From Acinetobacter bereziniae LMG 1003 = CIP 70.12 (GTDB lineage: Bacteria; Pseudomonadota; Gammaproteobacteria; Pseudomonadales; Moraxellaceae): a DNA stretch of 64,000 nt. Below, piece after piece: positions 8,397-17,065 of this stretch. The DNA is taken from positions 342,823-406,822 of the forward strand of contig NZ_KB849756.1 of assembly GCF_000368925.1 (NCBI RefSeq), written 5' to 3'. A program made the position numbers and the translations under genes. Each line of letters opens with the position of its first letter. Position 1 is the stretch's first letter. The notes beneath the pieces are model-generated. The model saw only the letters and a list, made by a program, of their open reading frames with translations, had not been told where the DNA came from and ran no database searches.

Positions 8397-9380
8397 ATGA
8401 CTCAATCTGCATTAGACCAATTAAAACGCTTAACCACTATTGTTGCTGATACAGGTGATTTAAACGCTATTCAACAATTTCGCCCGCTAGATGCAACGAC
8501 TAACCCTTCACTGATTACAGCTGCCGCTCAACAGCCTGAAAGTCGCACCTTGATTGAAGATGCTTATGCACAAGCTAAACAAGAAGGCTATGCACTTGAT
8601 GAACTGGTCGAACGCACCATTGATATTCTGACGGTAAAACTCGGTGTAGAAATTTTAAATCTTGTTGAAGGACGAGTTTCTACGGAAGTTGATGCGGCAC
8701 TTTCTTACAATACCGAAGAAACAATTGCGAAAGCCAAAGAACTATTGGCGCTGTATCAAAGCTACGGAATCAATCAAGATCGAATTTTGATTAAAATTGC
8801 ATCTACTTGGGAAGGTATTCAGGCGGCTAAAGCACTTGAAGCAGAAGGCATTCATTGTAACCTGACTTTATTATTTGGTTTACATCAAGCCAAAGCATGT
8901 GCTGACGCTAAAGTCACGCTGATCTCTCCATTTGTTGGGCGTATTTTAGATTGGTATAAAAAAGCTGAAAATGTTGACAGCTACCCGATTGATAAAGATC
9001 CGGGTGTACGCTCTGTCAAACAGATTTATCACTACTACAAACAGAACCAAATTAAAACAGAAGTTATGGGCGCAAGCTTCCGTAGCGTAGACCAAGTTCT
9101 AGGACTTGCTGGTTGTGATTTACTGACTGTTGCTCCCGCACTGCTTGAAAAACTGGAAAATGATCAACGTACAGTAAGCGCTCAGTTGAACCATGAACAA
9201 TCACATCAAGATCAACCGCATCAAGAAATTTCTAAAGCTGAATTTAAACAGCAACTCGAATCAGACTTGATGGCATTCCAATTATTACAAAGTGGAATTG
9301 ATGGCTTTATTAAAGCCCGTGAACAATTGGCTTTATTATTACGCCAATCCTTTGGGCTTGAAGCTGATTTTATTGATTGA
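8397..9380 (+). CDS. tal: Transaldolase
   Basis: A 327-residue class I transaldolase of the TalB subfamily (E. coli TalB is 317 residues). It moves a dihydroxyacetone unit from sedoheptulose 7-phosphate to glyceraldehyde 3-phosphate in the non-oxidative pentose phosphate pathway in the cytosol. The catalytic lysine is Lys133 in RILIKIASTWEG; the N-terminal DTGD with Asp18 and DATTNPSLI with Asp32 are the other active-site elements. A slightly longer Gln/His-rich linker (HEQSHQDQPHQEI) near residue 265 explains the extra length. It is a single-gene unit with its own terminator. The ATG at 8397 matches the family N-terminus. Confidence 0.95.
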   Translation: MTQSALDQLKRLTTIVADTGDLNAIQQFRPLDATTNPSLITAAAQQPESRTLIEDAYAQAKQEGYALDELVERTIDILTVKLGVEILNLVEGRVSTEVDAALSYNTEETIAKAKELLALYQSYGINQDRILIKIASTWEGIQAAKALEAEGIHCNLTLLFGLHQAKACADAKVTLISPFVGRILDWYKKAENVDSYPIDKDPGVRSVKQIYHYYKQNQIKTEVMGASFRSVDQVLGLAGCDLLTVAPALLEKLENDQRTVSAQLNHEQSHQDQPHQEISKAEFKQQLESDLMAFQLLQSGIDGFIKAREQLALLLRQSFGLEADFID

Positions 9381-9429
9381 GTTTCAATCATTCACAGTGT
9401 TTAAAATGCACTAAAATTGCTCACATTCT

Positions 9430-9466
9430 AAAGCCGAGTTTGTTATCATAAGCACTTGGCTTTTTT
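9430..9466 (+). terminator. Terminator of the transaldolase gene
   Basis: Stem AAAGCCGAGT/ACTTGGCTTT with one mismatch and a 14-nt loop, followed by a run of T. Confidence 0.7.
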
Positions 9467-9495
9467 ATTCACTTTTCTTAAAGTGTGAGAATATT

Positions 9496-10149
9496 GTGTT
9501 TGGTATTACGGATGTCGTGACATATATATTAGGGACAATTTTTATCGTCATTCTCCCGGGTCCAAACTCGCTCTATGTGATGTCCATTGCGTCAAGATTT
9601 GGGATTAAAATAGGCTATATCGGCGCGTTTGGTGTTTTTACTGGTGATTTAATCCTGATCCTTTGTACCGTATTGGGTGCTGCATCCTTATTACATGCCT
9701 TTCCTTGGTTATTTGTAATTCTTAAAGTTGTGGGCGCGACTTATTTGTCCTATCTAGGAATTCGATTATTAATTGCCAGTGTTAAAACTTGGCGTAGCAC
9801 ACCACAAACGATTCAATCAGATGCTCTCTCATCAACCACGACTGAACAATTTCATCCTTTTCGTACAGCATTGACGATCAGCTTGTTAAATCCGAAAGCG
9901 ATTTTATTTTATTTGTCTTTTTTTGTGCAATTTGTTGACCCAGATTATCCTTACCCAGCGCTAAGTTTTGCTGCTCTTTCTGTGATTCTACAAATCATTA
10001 GTATGAGTTATTTAACCATTTTAATTTTTTCTGGGGTTAAACTCGCAACCTTCTTTAACACCCGCTATAAAGTTGCGGCAGGATGTGTTGCAGCGGTCGG
10101 TCTATTGTTTTGCGCCTTTGGTATAAAGCTCGCAGTTTCGACCATGTAA
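9496..10149 (+). CDS. LysE/RhtB family amino-acid exporter, LeuE-like
   Basis: A 217-residue inner-membrane exporter with six predicted transmembrane helices. The family signature PGPNSLYVM follows the first helix, and LLNPKAILFYLSFFVQFVD in the second half closely resembles E. coli LeuE, a leucine exporter. The start is a GTG preceded by GTGAGA at good spacing; starting here gives the conserved N-terminus MFGITDVVTYILG. The proteins expel amino acids such as leucine, lysine or homoserine when they accumulate; substrate here is inferred only as hydrophobic or branched-chain. It stands alone between the transaldolase and benE. Confidence 0.85.
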   Translation: MFGITDVVTYILGTIFIVILPGPNSLYVMSIASRFGIKIGYIGAFGVFTGDLILILCTVLGAASLLHAFPWLFVILKVVGATYLSYLGIRLLIASVKTWRSTPQTIQSDALSSTTTEQFHPFRTALTISLLNPKAILFYLSFFVQFVDPDYPYPALSFAALSVILQIISMSYLTILIFSGVKLATFFNTRYKVAAGCVAAVGLLFCAFGIKLAVSTM

Positions 10150-10237
10150 AAGCATATAATGAGTTGGGTAAGCTTAAATTTAAAGCGTCTTCCACATTTA
10201 GGGGTATACAGCTTCGAAGGTTAAAATTGAGCATTAC

Positions 10238-10306
10238 TTTGTTTATAATGCAATAATGGGGTTAAACAAAAAAAAGTAGTTAAGCAAAGTGAAGCATCGC
10301 CTAAGT
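10238..10306. repeat. Imperfect direct repeat, copy 1 (upstream of benE)
   Basis: About 69 bp that recurs at 11804-11872. Shared blocks, in the same order and spacing, are TTTGTTTA, GTT-AACAAAAAAAA and GTGAAGCATCGC. Together the two copies bracket benE. Confidence 0.6.
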
Positions 10307-10309
10307 CAG

Positions 10310-10344
10310 GATCAAGCAATGTTAATGTGTAGAATTGCTTGATC
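10310..10344 (+). terminator. Terminator after the LeuE-like exporter gene
   Basis: Perfect 11-bp stem GATCAAGCAAT/ATTGCTTGATC around a 13-nt loop. The downstream sequence ATAAAAAG has no T run, so it may act as a weak terminator or RNA stabiliser. The rest of the 10150-10496 gap holds only the direct repeat and presumably the benE promoter. Confidence 0.45.
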
Positions 10345-10496
10345 ATAAAAAGCTTGAATTATCCAGCAATGATAATAAATTCAATTTTTCTATTTGCTTT
10401 TGATATTAAATTCTAATTAACGCTGTCAGCTTTAAAATGATCCATGTATGATGGATGCATTTTCAACCATTCAATCAAATTTAAAAGCAAGGGATC

Positions 10497-11669
10497 ATGC
10501 AAAAGCTTCTCCAAGACTTCTCAGTACCTGCCGTATTTGCAGGCTTTATTACTTTCCTTATCGGTATCAGTGTTTCAGCTGTTTTAGTGATCCAAGCTGC
10601 ACAATTACTTGGCGCGAATCCAGAACAAATTACCTCTTGGTTTTGGGCATTAGGTCTAGGTATTGGTCTCTCAGGTTTAATTCTGTCTTGGAAATTTAAA
10701 TATCCTGTTGCAACCTCATGGTCTACTGCCGCACTCGCATTAATCATAGCAACAGCAAGTGGTTATTCACTTTATGAAGCAATTGGCGCTTTTTTAGTAT
10801 CAGGTTTGCTTACAGCTGTACTTGGATTTTCAGGTATTTTTGAAAAAATCATAAATTATATTCCACAAAGTCTGACCAGTGCGATGTTGGCTGGAGTATT
10901 GCTAAAATTTGGAATTGCCTTATTTGCTAGCATGCAAAATGACTGGGCTTTTATCCTCAGTTTATTGGCTGTGTATGTGATTACAAAACGTTTATGGGCA
11001 CGTTATTGCATTGTCATCACAGTGATTGCAGGGATTATCATCTGCCCATTCTTTATGGAGTTTCATGTTCCAACCTTACATTGGGGATTAGCAAAACCTG
11101 TATGGATGATGCCTGAATTCACATGGTCAGCAATTTTAGGGCTAGCGCTACCACTATTTGTGATCAATATGGCATCTCAATACTTACCTGGGATAGCGAT
11201 GATTAAAAGTTATGGCTATCAACCGCATGTCAATCAGTTAATAGGTTGGACTGGAACCGCTCAAACATTACTTTCACCTTTTGGCTGCTATACCGTGAAT
11301 ATTGCTGCAATCAGTGCCGCAGTAAGCCTAGATGATCAAGTACATCCCGATCCATCTAAACGTTATATTGCTGGTATGAGTTGTGGATTTTTCTATATTT
11401 TAATGGGCTTGTTTGCTGCTACCTTAACCAGCTTATTGATGTCGTTCCCGCACTTATTTATCGTTGCTTTAGCAGGTATTGCTCTATTTGGTACGATCAG
11501 CCACAACATTGCGATTGCATTCCATGAAGTTAAAGACCGAGAAGCTGCATTACTGACCTTTCTCTTTAGTGCCTCAGGAATACAATTTTTCGGTATAGGT
11601 TCTGCGTTTTGGGGACTTTTATTTGGTTTTGCCGTTTCGTTTATCTTAAATTTTAGAGTCAGAAAATAA
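10497..11669 (+). CDS. benE: Benzoate/H+ symporter, BenE family
   Basis: A 390-residue inner-membrane transporter with about twelve hydrophobic helices. The conserved BenE features are the start SVPAVFAGFITFLIG, KYPVATSWSTAALAL, IPQSLTSAMLAGVLLKFG and FGCYTVNIAAISAA. Characterised members import benzoate by proton symport. No benABCD or catabolic gene is adjacent, so the link to benzoate rests on family membership. The start has a good Shine-Dalgarno, AAGGGA. Imperfect 69-bp direct repeats flank the gene at 10238 and 11804. Its terminator lies just past the stop codon. Confidence 0.88.
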   Translation: MQKLLQDFSVPAVFAGFITFLIGISVSAVLVIQAAQLLGANPEQITSWFWALGLGIGLSGLILSWKFKYPVATSWSTAALALIIATASGYSLYEAIGAFLVSGLLTAVLGFSGIFEKIINYIPQSLTSAMLAGVLLKFGIALFASMQNDWAFILSLLAVYVITKRLWARYCIVITVIAGIIICPFFMEFHVPTLHWGLAKPVWMMPEFTWSAILGLALPLFVINMASQYLPGIAMIKSYGYQPHVNQLIGWTGTAQTLLSPFGCYTVNIAAISAAVSLDDQVHPDPSKRYIAGMSCGFFYILMGLFAATLTSLLMSFPHLFIVALAGIALFGTISHNIAIAFHEVKDREAALLTFLFSASGIQFFGIGSAFWGLLFGFAVSFILNFRVRK

Positions 11670-11677
11670 TCAAATCC

Positions 11678-11713
11678 GATAAGGTGAGTTGCTTGACTTA
11701 CCTTATCTAAAAT
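11678..11713 (+). terminator. Terminator of benE
   Basis: Stem GATAAGGTGAG/CTTACCTTATC (10 of 11 pairs) with an 8-nt loop, followed by TAAAATTT, 8 bp after the stop codon. Confidence 0.7.
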
Positions 11714-12165
11714 TTAACTGAATAAATATATTCACTCCTCTACTGTTCAAAACAATAACTAATCATATTGAGCAGGGGTATATGAGTAAAAACAAAACAC
11801 TGCTTTGTTTACAGCGCAAGAATAATGTTCAACAAAAAAAATGGATGATGTAATGTGAAGCATCGCATACGCAAATCGATTTAAACTTTAGATGTAATGC
11901 GTCGCATTGCAAGTTTTATATCATCAAAAAATAGACTCATCACATTGATTTATTGATCTAAAAATTATATTTATGTATGTTTTTTTAGCATATTGACTGT
12001 AAAAACACCAATACAAAGAAAGGGAATTTTAGCTAAAAAAAAGCTTACCCTAGGATGGATAAGCTCGAAACTTGAAACAACAATAGAAACTTCAAAAAAG
12101 AATCTGGTGCAGATTATAGTGATGAATAATTACTCAAACCAATATTTAAAAAAACTTAGTGAATA
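11714..12165. other. Intergenic stretch between benE and the IS5-family element
   Basis: About 450 bp without a credible gene. It holds the second copy of the 69-bp direct repeat (11804-11872), a small palindrome AATGCGTCGCATT near 11897, and the left target flank of the insertion sequence. Confidence 0.5.
11804..11872. repeat. Imperfect direct repeat, copy 2 (downstream of benE)
   Basis: Matches copy 1 at 10238-10306 in three ordered blocks: TTTGTTTA, GTT-AACAAAAAAAA and GTGAAGCATCGC, both copies being 69 bp long. The intervening positions have diverged. Confidence 0.6.
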
Positions 12166-13022
12166 GGGTCTGTTGACATTTAGGGTTCATAATTTAACCT
12201 ACAATGGGAGCCATAAAAATATACAAGCTAATGCAACAGAACTTTCATAGTTCCGTTTTAACTTGTCGTATCGAGTGGCTATTCCTCGAAATTGCTTTAA
12301 TCTACAAAACATATTTTCTACTAAGTGCCTGATTTTATATAAATACCAATCCATATGGTCATTGTTTGATTGGCTATTGGATTTTTTAGGTATATTCGCT
12401 TTTGTTCTAGTTGCTCTAATCTGCTCTCTTAATGGCTCTGAATCGTAACCTTTATCTCCACATACAACCTCTACCTCATTTAAATCGAGTTTTGAAATTA
12501 AATCAGGTGCGACTTTAACATCATGCGTGGTTCCATCAGTAATAATGAAATCAATAGGATTCCCATTTGAATCTACAACTAAATGTATTTTGGAGGAGTT
12601 TCCTCCTGCACTTTTAGAGATTGCCTGATCAGCAATACCCGCAGAATGTTGATGAGCACGAATATGGGAACCATCGATGAATAGCCATTCCATATCGGTA
12701 TTCAGTGATAATAATTTGAATATAGTGAGTAACTTACCACTACTTGACCAGCGATTAAAACGTTTAAAAATAGAGTTAGGTTGTCCAAAGCAAGTGGGTA
12801 TGTCACGCCAAGGACATCCAGTTCTTATCCTATAAAGAATCGCTTCAATAAAATTTCTTAAATTTGAGTTGAGATGAATGGATAAATTACGCAAAATAGC
12901 TTTCAACTTTTGCCAGTGTTGATCTGTTAACATGGTACGAGGCATAGCGAATAGTAGAATTGGGTTTGGCGATTTAATTTTACTACTTCGCTATTTTTTA
13001 ATCTAAAAGTGTCAACACACCC
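12166..13022 (-). mobile_element. IS5-family insertion sequence (857 bp)
   Basis: The ends form inverted repeats: GGGTCTGTTGACA on the left, and GGGTGTGTTGACA as the right end read inward (one mismatch). Both ends are flanked by TA, consistent with a 2-bp target duplication. The single transposase gene fills most of the element. Size, TIR start GGG and TA target fit the IS427-like branch of IS5. The element looks complete and may be active. Confidence 0.85.
12199..12945 (-). CDS. IS5-family DDE transposase
   Basis: A 248-residue transposase in a single frame. The N-terminal part has the IS5 motif TGCPWRDIP with an upstream helix-turn-helix; the catalytic triad is Asp91 (LFIDGSH), Asp164 (CGDKGYDS) and Glu210 (RHLVENMF), the last with the usual Y-(2)-R-(3)-E arrangement. 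Many IS427-group elements split this protein across two frames joined by a -1 frameshift; here it is continuous, so no frameshifting is needed. It catalyses cut-and-paste movement of the surrounding element. Confidence 0.92.
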   Translation of the reverse strand: MPRTMLTDQHWQKLKAILRNLSIHLNSNLRNFIEAILYRIRTGCPWRDIPTCFGQPNSIFKRFNRWSSSGKLLTIFKLLSLNTDMEWLFIDGSHIRAHQHSAGIADQAISKSAGGNSSKIHLVVDSNGNPIDFIITDGTTHDVKVAPDLISKLDLNEVEVVCGDKGYDSEPLREQIRATRTKANIPKKSNSQSNNDHMDWYLYKIRHLVENMFCRLKQFRGIATRYDKLKRNYESSVALACIFLWLPL

Positions 13023-13148
13023 TAGTTTTTCTTACAAAATAAAATTAAACTGTTCACAATTATAAAAAATTAAAACTGAACACATCACACTTTTTAAGCA
13101 TAAAAATATATAACAATCATCAAACTTTCCAAACTTAAGATTAAAGTA

Positions 13149-13943
13149 TTAGATTTCTGGATAGTTACCTGTACCCTCAGGCCAAGGTGTTAACAGTTCA
13201 AACCCTGTTTCTGTCACAGCAACCATATGTTCCCACTGTGCAGATAAAGATTTATCTGCTGTCACAACAGTCCAACCATCTTTTAATTCTTTGACACTGG
13301 CTTTACCCGCATTAATCATAGGTTCAATGGTAAATACCATGCCTTGTTTAAGCACTAGCCCCTGTCCTGGTTTTCCATAATGCAATACATTGGGCTGTTC
13401 ATGATAAATTTTACCAATGCCGTGACCACAATATTCACGAACAATACTATAGCCTTCACGTTGACCTACACTTTGGATGGCATGCCCAATGTCTCCAAGT
13501 GTTGCACCGGGTTTTACAGCATGAATACCTGCAACCATTGCCTCATATGTAGTTTCTACTAATTTTTTAGATTCAGGCTTTACAGTACCCACATAATACA
13601 TACGACTGGTATCACCAAAATAACCATCTTTAATGATTGCTACATCAATATTAATAATATCGCCATCATTCAAAACAGTATTTTTAGATGGAATACCATG
13701 ACATACCACTTCATTGGGAGAGATACAGATAGTTTTTGTATAACCATAATACCCCACATTGGCTGGAATAACTTTGAGTGTATTCACAATATAATCATTA
13801 CAGATGTCATCCAAATATTCAGTCGTTACCCCTGGCTTAACATATGCACCAATCATTGCTAAAACTTCGGCAGCTAAACGCCCTGACACTCTGAGTTTTT
13901 CAAGGTCTTGTTCAGTTTTGATGGTGACTGTTGAAGCTTTCAT
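13149..13943 (-). CDS. map: Type I methionine aminopeptidase
   Basis: A 264-residue enzyme, exactly the length of E. coli Map, that removes the initiator Met from nascent proteins. The dinuclear metal site is visible: NIDVAIIKDGYFGDTS holds the two Asp ligands, EYCGHGIG the His, FTIEPMIN one Glu and QWEHMVAV the second Glu. The frame extends five codons further to a TTG at 13958, but the ATG at 13943 gives the family N-terminus and is chosen. It is a single-gene unit; divergently, brnQ starts 338 bp away. Confidence 0.94.
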   Translation of the reverse strand: MKASTVTIKTEQDLEKLRVSGRLAAEVLAMIGAYVKPGVTTEYLDDICNDYIVNTLKVIPANVGYYGYTKTICISPNEVVCHGIPSKNTVLNDGDIINIDVAIIKDGYFGDTSRMYYVGTVKPESKKLVETTYEAMVAGIHAVKPGATLGDIGHAIQSVGQREGYSIVREYCGHGIGKIYHEQPNVLHYGKPGQGLVLKQGMVFTIEPMINAGKASVKELKDGWTVVTADKSLSAQWEHMVAVTETGFELLTPWPEGTGNYPEI

Positions 13944-14280
13944 TGGATCTGTCCGCAAAAGTGAACCGATATTATATGCTTTTTCGATTGCTTTAGGGCT
14001 TTTTCTTGTTGATGATGAGAGTTAAAAATGTCGATTGGTATGCATAATTATAAAAATAAGCTTTAAACTACGAGTTTGCGTTTTTTAATCCTATAAAATT
14101 TTCTTTAAAATTGGCTTTTACAAATTTAACTAAATTAAGCGCTGAATCATCCACATAAATATAACTCATATGGTTAATTGGTTAAAATTTATAAAAAACA
14201 GGAATATTACCCATAAAATAAAATACAAAAAATCTCGCATTTCCACTAAAATCGCTGTTTTGCGTTTTTAACCACACTTT
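13944..14280. other. Divergent intergenic region map-brnQ
   Basis: About 340 bp of AT-rich sequence that must hold both promoters. No operator palindrome or RNA structure was recognised. Confidence 0.4.
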
Positions 14281-15573
14281 ATGACTAATCTCCGTACCAA
14301 GGATATTATTGCTCTAGGGTTCATGACTTTTGCCTTATTTATTGGGGCAGGCAATATTATCTTTCCACCCATTGTCGCTCAACAAGCGGGTGAACATGTA
14401 TGGCTAGCAGCATTGGGTTTTCTAATCACCGCTGTAGGCTTACCTGTCATCACCATTATGGCGCTTTCAAAAACTGAAGGTTCGATTGCAATTTTAAGTT
14501 CACCTTTAGGCAAAGTTGCAAGTTTAATCTTGACTGTAGTGTGTTACTTATCAGTCGGTCCACTTTTTGCTACACCACGTACCGCTACAGTTTCGTATGA
14601 AATCGGTTTTTCATCTTACTTTGGTACAGGTGGCACTCCGCTATTTATTTATAGTGTGATCTACTTTGCCTTTGTTACTTTAGTGTCTCTTTATCCAAAC
14701 AAACTGTTGGATACCGTAGGTCATATTCTTGCACCTCTTAAAATTATTGCACTTGCCATTCTTGGTATTGCAGCCTTTATCATCCCGACTGGTTCAATCT
14801 CTCCTGCCATAAATAATTATGCAACTAGCCCTGTTTCTGAAGGCTTTGTAAATGGTTATTTAACCATGGACACTTTAGGTGCATTGGTGTTCGGTATCGT
14901 AATTATCCATGCCATACATTCTCGTGGTGTCACCGACAAAAAACTGGTAACTAAATATGCAATCATTGCAAGTTTAATTTCTGGCGTAGGCTTAACACTG
15001 GTTTATATTAGCCTATTTAAGCTAGGTTTAGGTAGCCATGATGCAGCACCAAATGCAGCAAATGGCGCCGTGATTTTGCATGCTTATGTTCAGCACGCTT
15101 TTGGTGATCTTGGCTCATTATTTCTTACTGCTTTGATTTTTATCGCATGTATGGTCACTGCGATCGGTCTAACATGTGCATGTGCTGAATATTTCTCTGA
15201 GTTGACTAAGATTCCTTACAAAGTTTTAGTGATCATTCTGGTTTTATTCTCTTTAGTCATTTCAAATTTAGGTTTGACTAAATTGATTGCATTTTCTGTA
15301 CCGGTTCTCAGTGCGATTTACCCGCCCGCTATTGTCGTTATTCTATTGAGCTTCTTTTGGAGCAAATTTAATAATCCAGCAACAGTGGTTGCACCAGTAA
15401 CTGGCGTTGCATTCTTATTTGGAATTATTGAAGGTATTAAAGTTACGGAATTTAAAGATAGTTTACCGCTATTGATCCAAAACTTACCGTTAAATGAACA
15501 AAACCTTGCTTGGCTTATTCCATCATTGATTGTTTTAATTATTTGTGTCGTTATCGATAAAGTTAAGAAATAA
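14281..15573 (+). CDS. brnQ: Branched-chain amino acid transporter, LIVCS family
   Basis: A 430-residue inner-membrane protein with about twelve transmembrane helices. The LIVCS hallmark FALFIGAGNIIFPP sits in the first helix, followed by YLSVGPLFATPRTATVSYEIG, both conserved in BrnQ. Members import leucine, isoleucine and valine with Na+ or H+. The start ATG matches the family N-terminus (DIIALGFMTFALFIG follows at once). It is monocistronic; the next gene is more than 600 bp downstream. Confidence 0.93.
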   Translation: MTNLRTKDIIALGFMTFALFIGAGNIIFPPIVAQQAGEHVWLAALGFLITAVGLPVITIMALSKTEGSIAILSSPLGKVASLILTVVCYLSVGPLFATPRTATVSYEIGFSSYFGTGGTPLFIYSVIYFAFVTLVSLYPNKLLDTVGHILAPLKIIALAILGIAAFIIPTGSISPAINNYATSPVSEGFVNGYLTMDTLGALVFGIVIIHAIHSRGVTDKKLVTKYAIIASLISGVGLTLVYISLFKLGLGSHDAAPNAANGAVILHAYVQHAFGDLGSLFLTALIFIACMVTAIGLTCACAEYFSELTKIPYKVLVIILVLFSLVISNLGLTKLIAFSVPVLSAIYPPAIVVILLSFFWSKFNNPATVVAPVTGVAFLFGIIEGIKVTEFKDSLPLLIQNLPLNEQNLAWLIPSLIVLIICVVIDKVKK

Positions 15574-16194
15574 AGCGTCTTAGCCATCGTCCTTAAAATT
15601 TGATTTTACCCAAATCTAATTTTAACTGTGATCAATAATTGTCATGTTTACCCAACAGACTGTTATTGTTTGCGACACAATTTAAAATCATTCAATGTAT
15701 TGCATGTGATTAATCACACACTGCTAAAAATTACTTTTGCATTCTCAGTTTTGTCGATCATTTTTATTCTTTAGATGACAAGAACATTCCTTGAATATAC
15801 ACAGCAATCAACTGATTAAAGTTTAACCATAAAAACATATCAACTTACAATTTGCTGCAATCAAATATAAATTTTCATCATTGATCATAATTTATTATAA
15901 AATTTGCATAAATATTGCATAACTTTCATCGACTTTAGTCAAAATTCTCTTGCACTTGTTATAAGTTGCTGTATTTTAATTTGATAACCACTTCACACTT
16001 CTTCAACAAAAAATACACTATTTAAGAAAAAAATCACTCATATTTTCATTTTTTATAAAATAAGTCATGTTTGTAATAAATATGTCATAATTATTTTGAA
16101 TAATAGAGGTATTTGCTCTTGAAATAATAATTAAATGTGGTACAACTAAATAAACCAATCCAGACTAAAACAATTTGGTTTTTGTCGAGCAGAC
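15574..16194. other. Long AT-rich intergenic region after brnQ
   Basis: Around 620 bp without a supported gene. No clear terminator was found after brnQ. The strongly AT-rich part between 15840 and 16140 probably contains the promoter of the small membrane protein that follows. Confidence 0.4.
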
Positions 16195-16200
16195 AGGAGG
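16195..16200 (+). promoter_or_regulatory. Strong Shine-Dalgarno that fixes the start of the small membrane protein
   Basis: A consensus AGGAGG lies 7 nt before the ATG at 16208. The in-frame ATG at 16202 is only 1 nt away and a TTG at 16175 precedes it, so both are excluded. Confidence 0.8.
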
Positions 16201-16207
16201 TATGGAG

Positions 16208-16444
16208 ATGTTATCATTACATTTCAACAAGCAAGTCTTCATTAATTCTTTGAAGGCAAACACAAAATTAGTCACATATTTGAGTACAACAATTGCCCTT
16301 TTGGCTACTCTGCTCATCCACGGACTTATTCAAGGCAATTTAAAACCTGAATATTTTGCTTATGCATTAGCGGTATCTGCGGCTTTCTATATTTGGGACG
16401 TTGTAGATCATAAATCGCGAAAACTCGCAAAAATCACTGAATAA
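16208..16444 (+). CDS. Small membrane protein of unknown function
   Basis: A 78-residue protein with two hydrophobic segments (YLSTTIALLATLLIHGLI at ~25-42, and YFAYALAVSAAFYIWDVV at ~50-67) and a basic C-terminal tail (DHKSRKLAKI). This predicts a helical hairpin in the inner membrane. I recognise no family. The excellent Shine-Dalgarno and strong hairpin terminator directly after the stop codon support a real, well-expressed gene. Confidence 0.75.
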   Translation: MLSLHFNKQVFINSLKANTKLVTYLSTTIALLATLLIHGLIQGNLKPEYFAYALAVSAAFYIWDVVDHKSRKLAKITE

Positions 16445-16473
16445 AAGATGGATGCCAAGCATCCATCTTTATC
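16443..16473. terminator. Bidirectional terminator between two convergent membrane-protein genes
   Basis: Perfect 11-bp stem AAAGATGGATG/CATCCATCTTT with a 5-nt loop. A and T tracts on either side allow use in both directions. Confidence 0.85.
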
Positions 16474-16485
16474 TATAACAAAAAA

Positions 16486-16944
16486 TTATAATAATCCTTT
16501 AATCATCCCTAAAAGCAAGATTCCTGTCGCAAAAATCTCTCCAATCACCAATAAAATCATCGCTAAACGAAGTAAAATTTTCGGTAAATGTACAGCACCT
16601 AATTGATGAGGTTGCTTAAATTGGTTGGTCGTATCTTTGAGCCAACCATGTAAAACATAACTTGCAATAGAAAAACTAAAAAAAACTAAATTTACGATCA
16701 CACAGAGTAAATTAATTATTTCCTGGAAACTCGAACAATACGCCATCACAGCTAAAATCAAGCTAGCAGGCGCGTAAAGCAAGCTACTTCGATGTGCTAT
16801 ATCGACATAGTAGTGTGCTCTGGCAAGTTCTGAACGACTGATCTGGACGTACTTCCAGACACCTGTGAGCATCCCTACCCACAAATAAACCCCACTAAAA
16901 ATAAGTGCCAGTTTTACCGATAAATTTAAAGTGATTAAATCCAT
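16486..16944 (-). CDS. Uncharacterised four-helix membrane protein
   Basis: A 152-residue protein with four hydrophobic stretches at about residues 10-28, 55-70, 76-95 and 125-150. A conserved-looking charged loop, YVQISRSELARAHYYVDIAHR, lies between helices 1 and 2, and a cytoplasmic stretch WLKDTTNQFKQPHQ between helices 3 and 4. No family is recognised. It is convergent with the small membrane gene and divergent from the hydrolase at 17066. Confidence 0.65.
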   Translation of the reverse strand: MDLITLNLSVKLALIFSGVYLWVGMLTGVWKYVQISRSELARAHYYVDIAHRSSLLYAPASLILAVMAYCSSFQEIINLLCVIVNLVFFSFSIASYVLHGWLKDTTNQFKQPHQLGAVHLPKILLRLAMILLVIGEIFATGILLLGMIKGLL

Positions 16945-17065
16945 TTAATAAAGTTCCTATTTTTCCTTATCACATTCAGATCTGACTTAAGAGTCATCTT
17001 TCAAACAAGTTTCTTTTTAGAACTTGTGTAAAGTAGTTTTAAATTGAACAGCTTTGGATTGTACT

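Noticed and set aside
10448..10699. Plus-strand frame overlapping the start of benE
   Set aside because: It is in a different frame from benE, which has strong transporter features and its own Shine-Dalgarno.
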